From Melioribacteraceae bacterium (GTDB lineage Bacteria > Bacteroidota > Ignavibacteria > Ignavibacteriales > Melioribacteraceae), in the NCBI GenBank assembly GCA_011525875.1, contig WYBN01000009.1, forward strand, positions 372,001 through 436,000: a stretch of DNA of 64,000 nucleotides. Direction: 5' to 3'. The notes beneath the pieces were generated by a model, which did not search any database, was not told where the DNA came from, and worked only from the letters and a program-made list of their open reading frames with translations. Of this stretch, positions 62,308 to 64,000 are shown piece after piece. The position numbers and the translations under genes were made by a program. Position 1 is the first letter of the stretch; each line of letters begins with the position of its first letter.

Positions 62308-64000
62308 ATGGAAGAACAATCAGATTACAAATTACTTTTCAAAATTAATTCTCCGGCTGATATTCGAAATTTCACTTCAAGTCAGCTTAAGACGTTGTGC
62401 TCAGAGATTCGTCAGTATATGGTTGATGTTATATCCCAGATAGGAGGACACTTCGGCGGCGGTCTTGGCGCCGTTGAATTAACCGTTGCTATCCACAAAG
62501 TATTTAATACCCCTAACGATCTTGTAGTTTGGGATACCGGGCATCAAGCCTATCCGCATAAAATCTTAACCGGCAGAAGAGACAAACTTCACACAATAAG
62601 ACAGCTTAACGGAATAAGCGGTTTTCTTAAACGAAGCGAAAGCGAGTACGATGCTTTTGGAGCTGGGCATGCATCAACATCAATATCCGCCGCACTCGGA
62701 ATGGCTGAAGCCGCAAAACTTCAAGGCGTTGATAAAAAAGTGATTGCTGTAATAGGTGACGGCGCTATGACTGGCGGCATGGCTTACGAAGCAATGAATA
62801 ATTCCGGAGTTCTCAAAAGCAATTTAATTGTTGTTTTGAATGATAACAATATGTCAATCGCTCCAAACGTATGGCAAATTTCAAATTACTTTACTGAAAT
62901 GATTTCGCATCCTGAGTACAACAGATTTAAAGGTGCAATTTGGGATTTAACCGGAAAGCTCGATCAATTCGGCGACAGGTTAAGAAAAGTTGCCTCCAGG
63001 CTCGAAAGCGGTATCAAGTCAATAATTACACCGGGTATGCTGTTTGAAGCTTTAGGATTTAGATATTTCGGACCTGTTAACGGACATAATATAGTTAAAC
63101 TCGTAAAAATTTTCGAGCAGGTGAAACCTTTAACCGGACCAATTCTGGTTCATACACTTACTGAAAAAGGGAAGGGGTATAAGCCGGCTGAAGGTCATAT
63201 TCAACGTCTTCATGCATCAACGCCTTTCGATAAACTTACAGGTAAGGCATTTCAAAAAGCCGGTCCGCCTTCTTATACTTCAATTTTCGGCAATGCTCTT
63301 GTCGAAATAATCAAACAAAAATCAGAAGTTGTTGGAATTACAGCGGCAATGCCAGACGGAACAGGTATGGACTATGTGCAGAAAGAATGCCCGCGAAATT
63401 ATTTTGATGTTGGAATAGCAGAAGAACATGCAGTAACATTTGCTGCAGGTCTTGCTACTCAAGGGATTATTCCTGTCGTAGCAATTTATTCAACCTTCCT
63501 GCAAAGAGGAATAGATCAGATAATTCATGATGTGGCTTTGCAGAAACTGCACGTCGTTTTCGTTATGGATAGGGCTGGTCTTGTCGGTGCTGACGGACCT
63601 ACTCATCACGGCTCGTTTGATATTTCTTACCTTAGATATATTCCTCATATTGTTATCATGGCTCCGAAAGACGAAGCTGAGTTAAGAGATATGCTGTTTA
63701 CTGCAATTAATTATAAAGAAGGACCTGTCGCAATTCGTTATCCCAGAGGCTCTGCATTGGGCGTAGATGCCAAAGATGGTTTCGAAGTTTTGACTATAGG
63801 CAAGTCGGAAGTTGTAAGAAAAGGGGACGACATTGCAATTTTAGCCGTTGGCAATATGGTTGAGAATTCACTAAAAGCCTCGGAGATTCTCGCGGGAGAA
63901 GGCATTTCTGCAGAAATTATTAACGTAAGATTCGTTAAACCAATTGATACACAGCTGCTCGATTCCCTCGCATCTAAATTCGGGAAAATAGTCACTGTCG
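62308..64000 (+). CDS. dxs: 1-deoxy-D-xylulose-5-phosphate synthase, partial (3' end outside window)
   Basis: The frame runs from the ATG at 62308 (AGAGGAATAA upstream) to the window edge, 564 codons without a stop; the family has about 620-640 residues, so roughly the last 70 are missing. The thiamine-diphosphate motif GDGAMTGGMAYEAMNN...VVLNDNNMSIAPN is intact, as is GHQAYPHKILTGRRD and the later DRAGLVGADGPTHHG. The enzyme makes 1-deoxyxylulose 5-phosphate, the first step of the MEP isoprenoid pathway, which supplies carotenoids and polyprenols. It is probably co-transcribed with xseA-xseB. Confidence 0.95.
   Translation, partial: MEEQSDYKLLFKINSPADIRNFTSSQLKTLCSEIRQYMVDVISQIGGHFGGGLGAVELTVAIHKVFNTPNDLVVWDTGHQAYPHKILTGRRDKLHTIRQLNGISGFLKRSESEYDAFGAGHASTSISAALGMAEAAKLQGVDKKVIAVIGDGAMTGGMAYEAMNNSGVLKSNLIVVLNDNNMSIAPNVWQISNYFTEMISHPEYNRFKGAIWDLTGKLDQFGDRLRKVASRLESGIKSIITPGMLFEALGFRYFGPVNGHNIVKLVKIFEQVKPLTGPILVHTLTEKGKGYKPAEGHIQRLHASTPFDKLTGKAFQKAGPPSYTSIFGNALVEIIKQKSEVVGITAAMPDGTGMDYVQKECPRNYFDVGIAEEHAVTFAAGLATQGIIPVVAIYSTFLQRGIDQIIHDVALQKLHVVFVMDRAGLVGADGPTHHGSFDISYLRYIPHIVIMAPKDEAELRDMLFTAINYKEGPVAIRYPRGSALGVDAKDGFEVLTIGKSEVVRKGDDIAILAVGNMVENSLKASEILAGEGISAEIINVRFVKPIDTQLLDSLASKFGKIVTV

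Noticed and set aside
1..64000. CRISPR array, prophage, insertion sequence, toxin-antitoxin or restriction-modification defence island
   Set aside because: No regularly spaced repeats, transposase, integrase, phage structural genes or restriction nuclease are seen; the single methyltransferase stands alone.

Overview
The window looks like a stretch of chromosome from a free-living, Gram-negative member of the Bacteroidota/Chlorobiota group, most likely Ignavibacteria-like (this placement is inference). The evidence is an A+T-rich sequence, a secreted protein with a type IX secretion C-terminal sorting domain (YPNPFNPST), many outer-membrane beta-barrels, TonB/ExbBD components, HU-SPOR and DUF92 proteins, and several promoter-like TAnnTTTG elements of the Bacteroidetes type. 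I see no phage, insertion sequence, CRISPR array or rRNA operon, so most of the window is core-like chromosome. Two tRNA genes are present: Gln (CTG) and Leu (GAG).

Left part (1-15.7 kb): a FadL/OmpP1-like barrel cut by the window edge, a bacterioferritin-like protein, a CrtI-type desaturase, a POT-like transporter, a PQQ-propeller T9SS substrate, a SulP anion transporter, tRNA-Gln, a CoA-binding protein, a periplasmic beta-carbonic anhydrase, a BamA-like barrel, a 599-residue protein that I read as a divergent nitronate monooxygenase/FabK-like flavoenzyme, a PAS histidine kinase with a four-cysteine motif and an MBL-fold hydrolase.

15.7-24.8 kb: a Fur-family regulator diverges from a compact run of dodecin, two peroxiredoxins, 6-pyruvoyl-tetrahydropterin synthase, GTP cyclohydrolase I and an SDR reductase. 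Together these form a plausible tetrahydrobiopterin-type pathway joined to peroxide defence. A lipoprotein follows, then an ECF sigma/anti-sigma module flanked by two Spy/CpxP-like periplasmic proteins, then tRNA-Leu, a TPR protein and a small barrel.

24.9-34.2 kb: seven co-directional, tightly spaced genes encode a VTE5-VTE6-like (polyprenol kinase plus DUF92) fusion, a 988-residue TPR protein, a plugless beta-barrel whose N terminus resembles a TonB box, an HU-SPOR trans-envelope protein, ExbB, ExbD and TonB. This looks like a dedicated energised envelope machine and is the best candidate here for a poorly described system. Four membrane or propeller genes of unknown role converge on it from the right.

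36.4-64 kb: mostly housekeeping genes. These are dapF, a PHP hydrolase, efp, accB-accC, gcvH, guaA, radC (apparently starting at ATT), a coiled-coil lipoprotein, a LysM protein, phoH, mazG, a RidA-family protein, rsfS, argS, a comF-like gene, a hemerythrin, a VWA membrane protein, surE, a double-GNAT protein, a TonB-dependent receptor, a solitary SPPY-type DNA methyltransferase, xseA-xseB and dxs (cut by the right edge).
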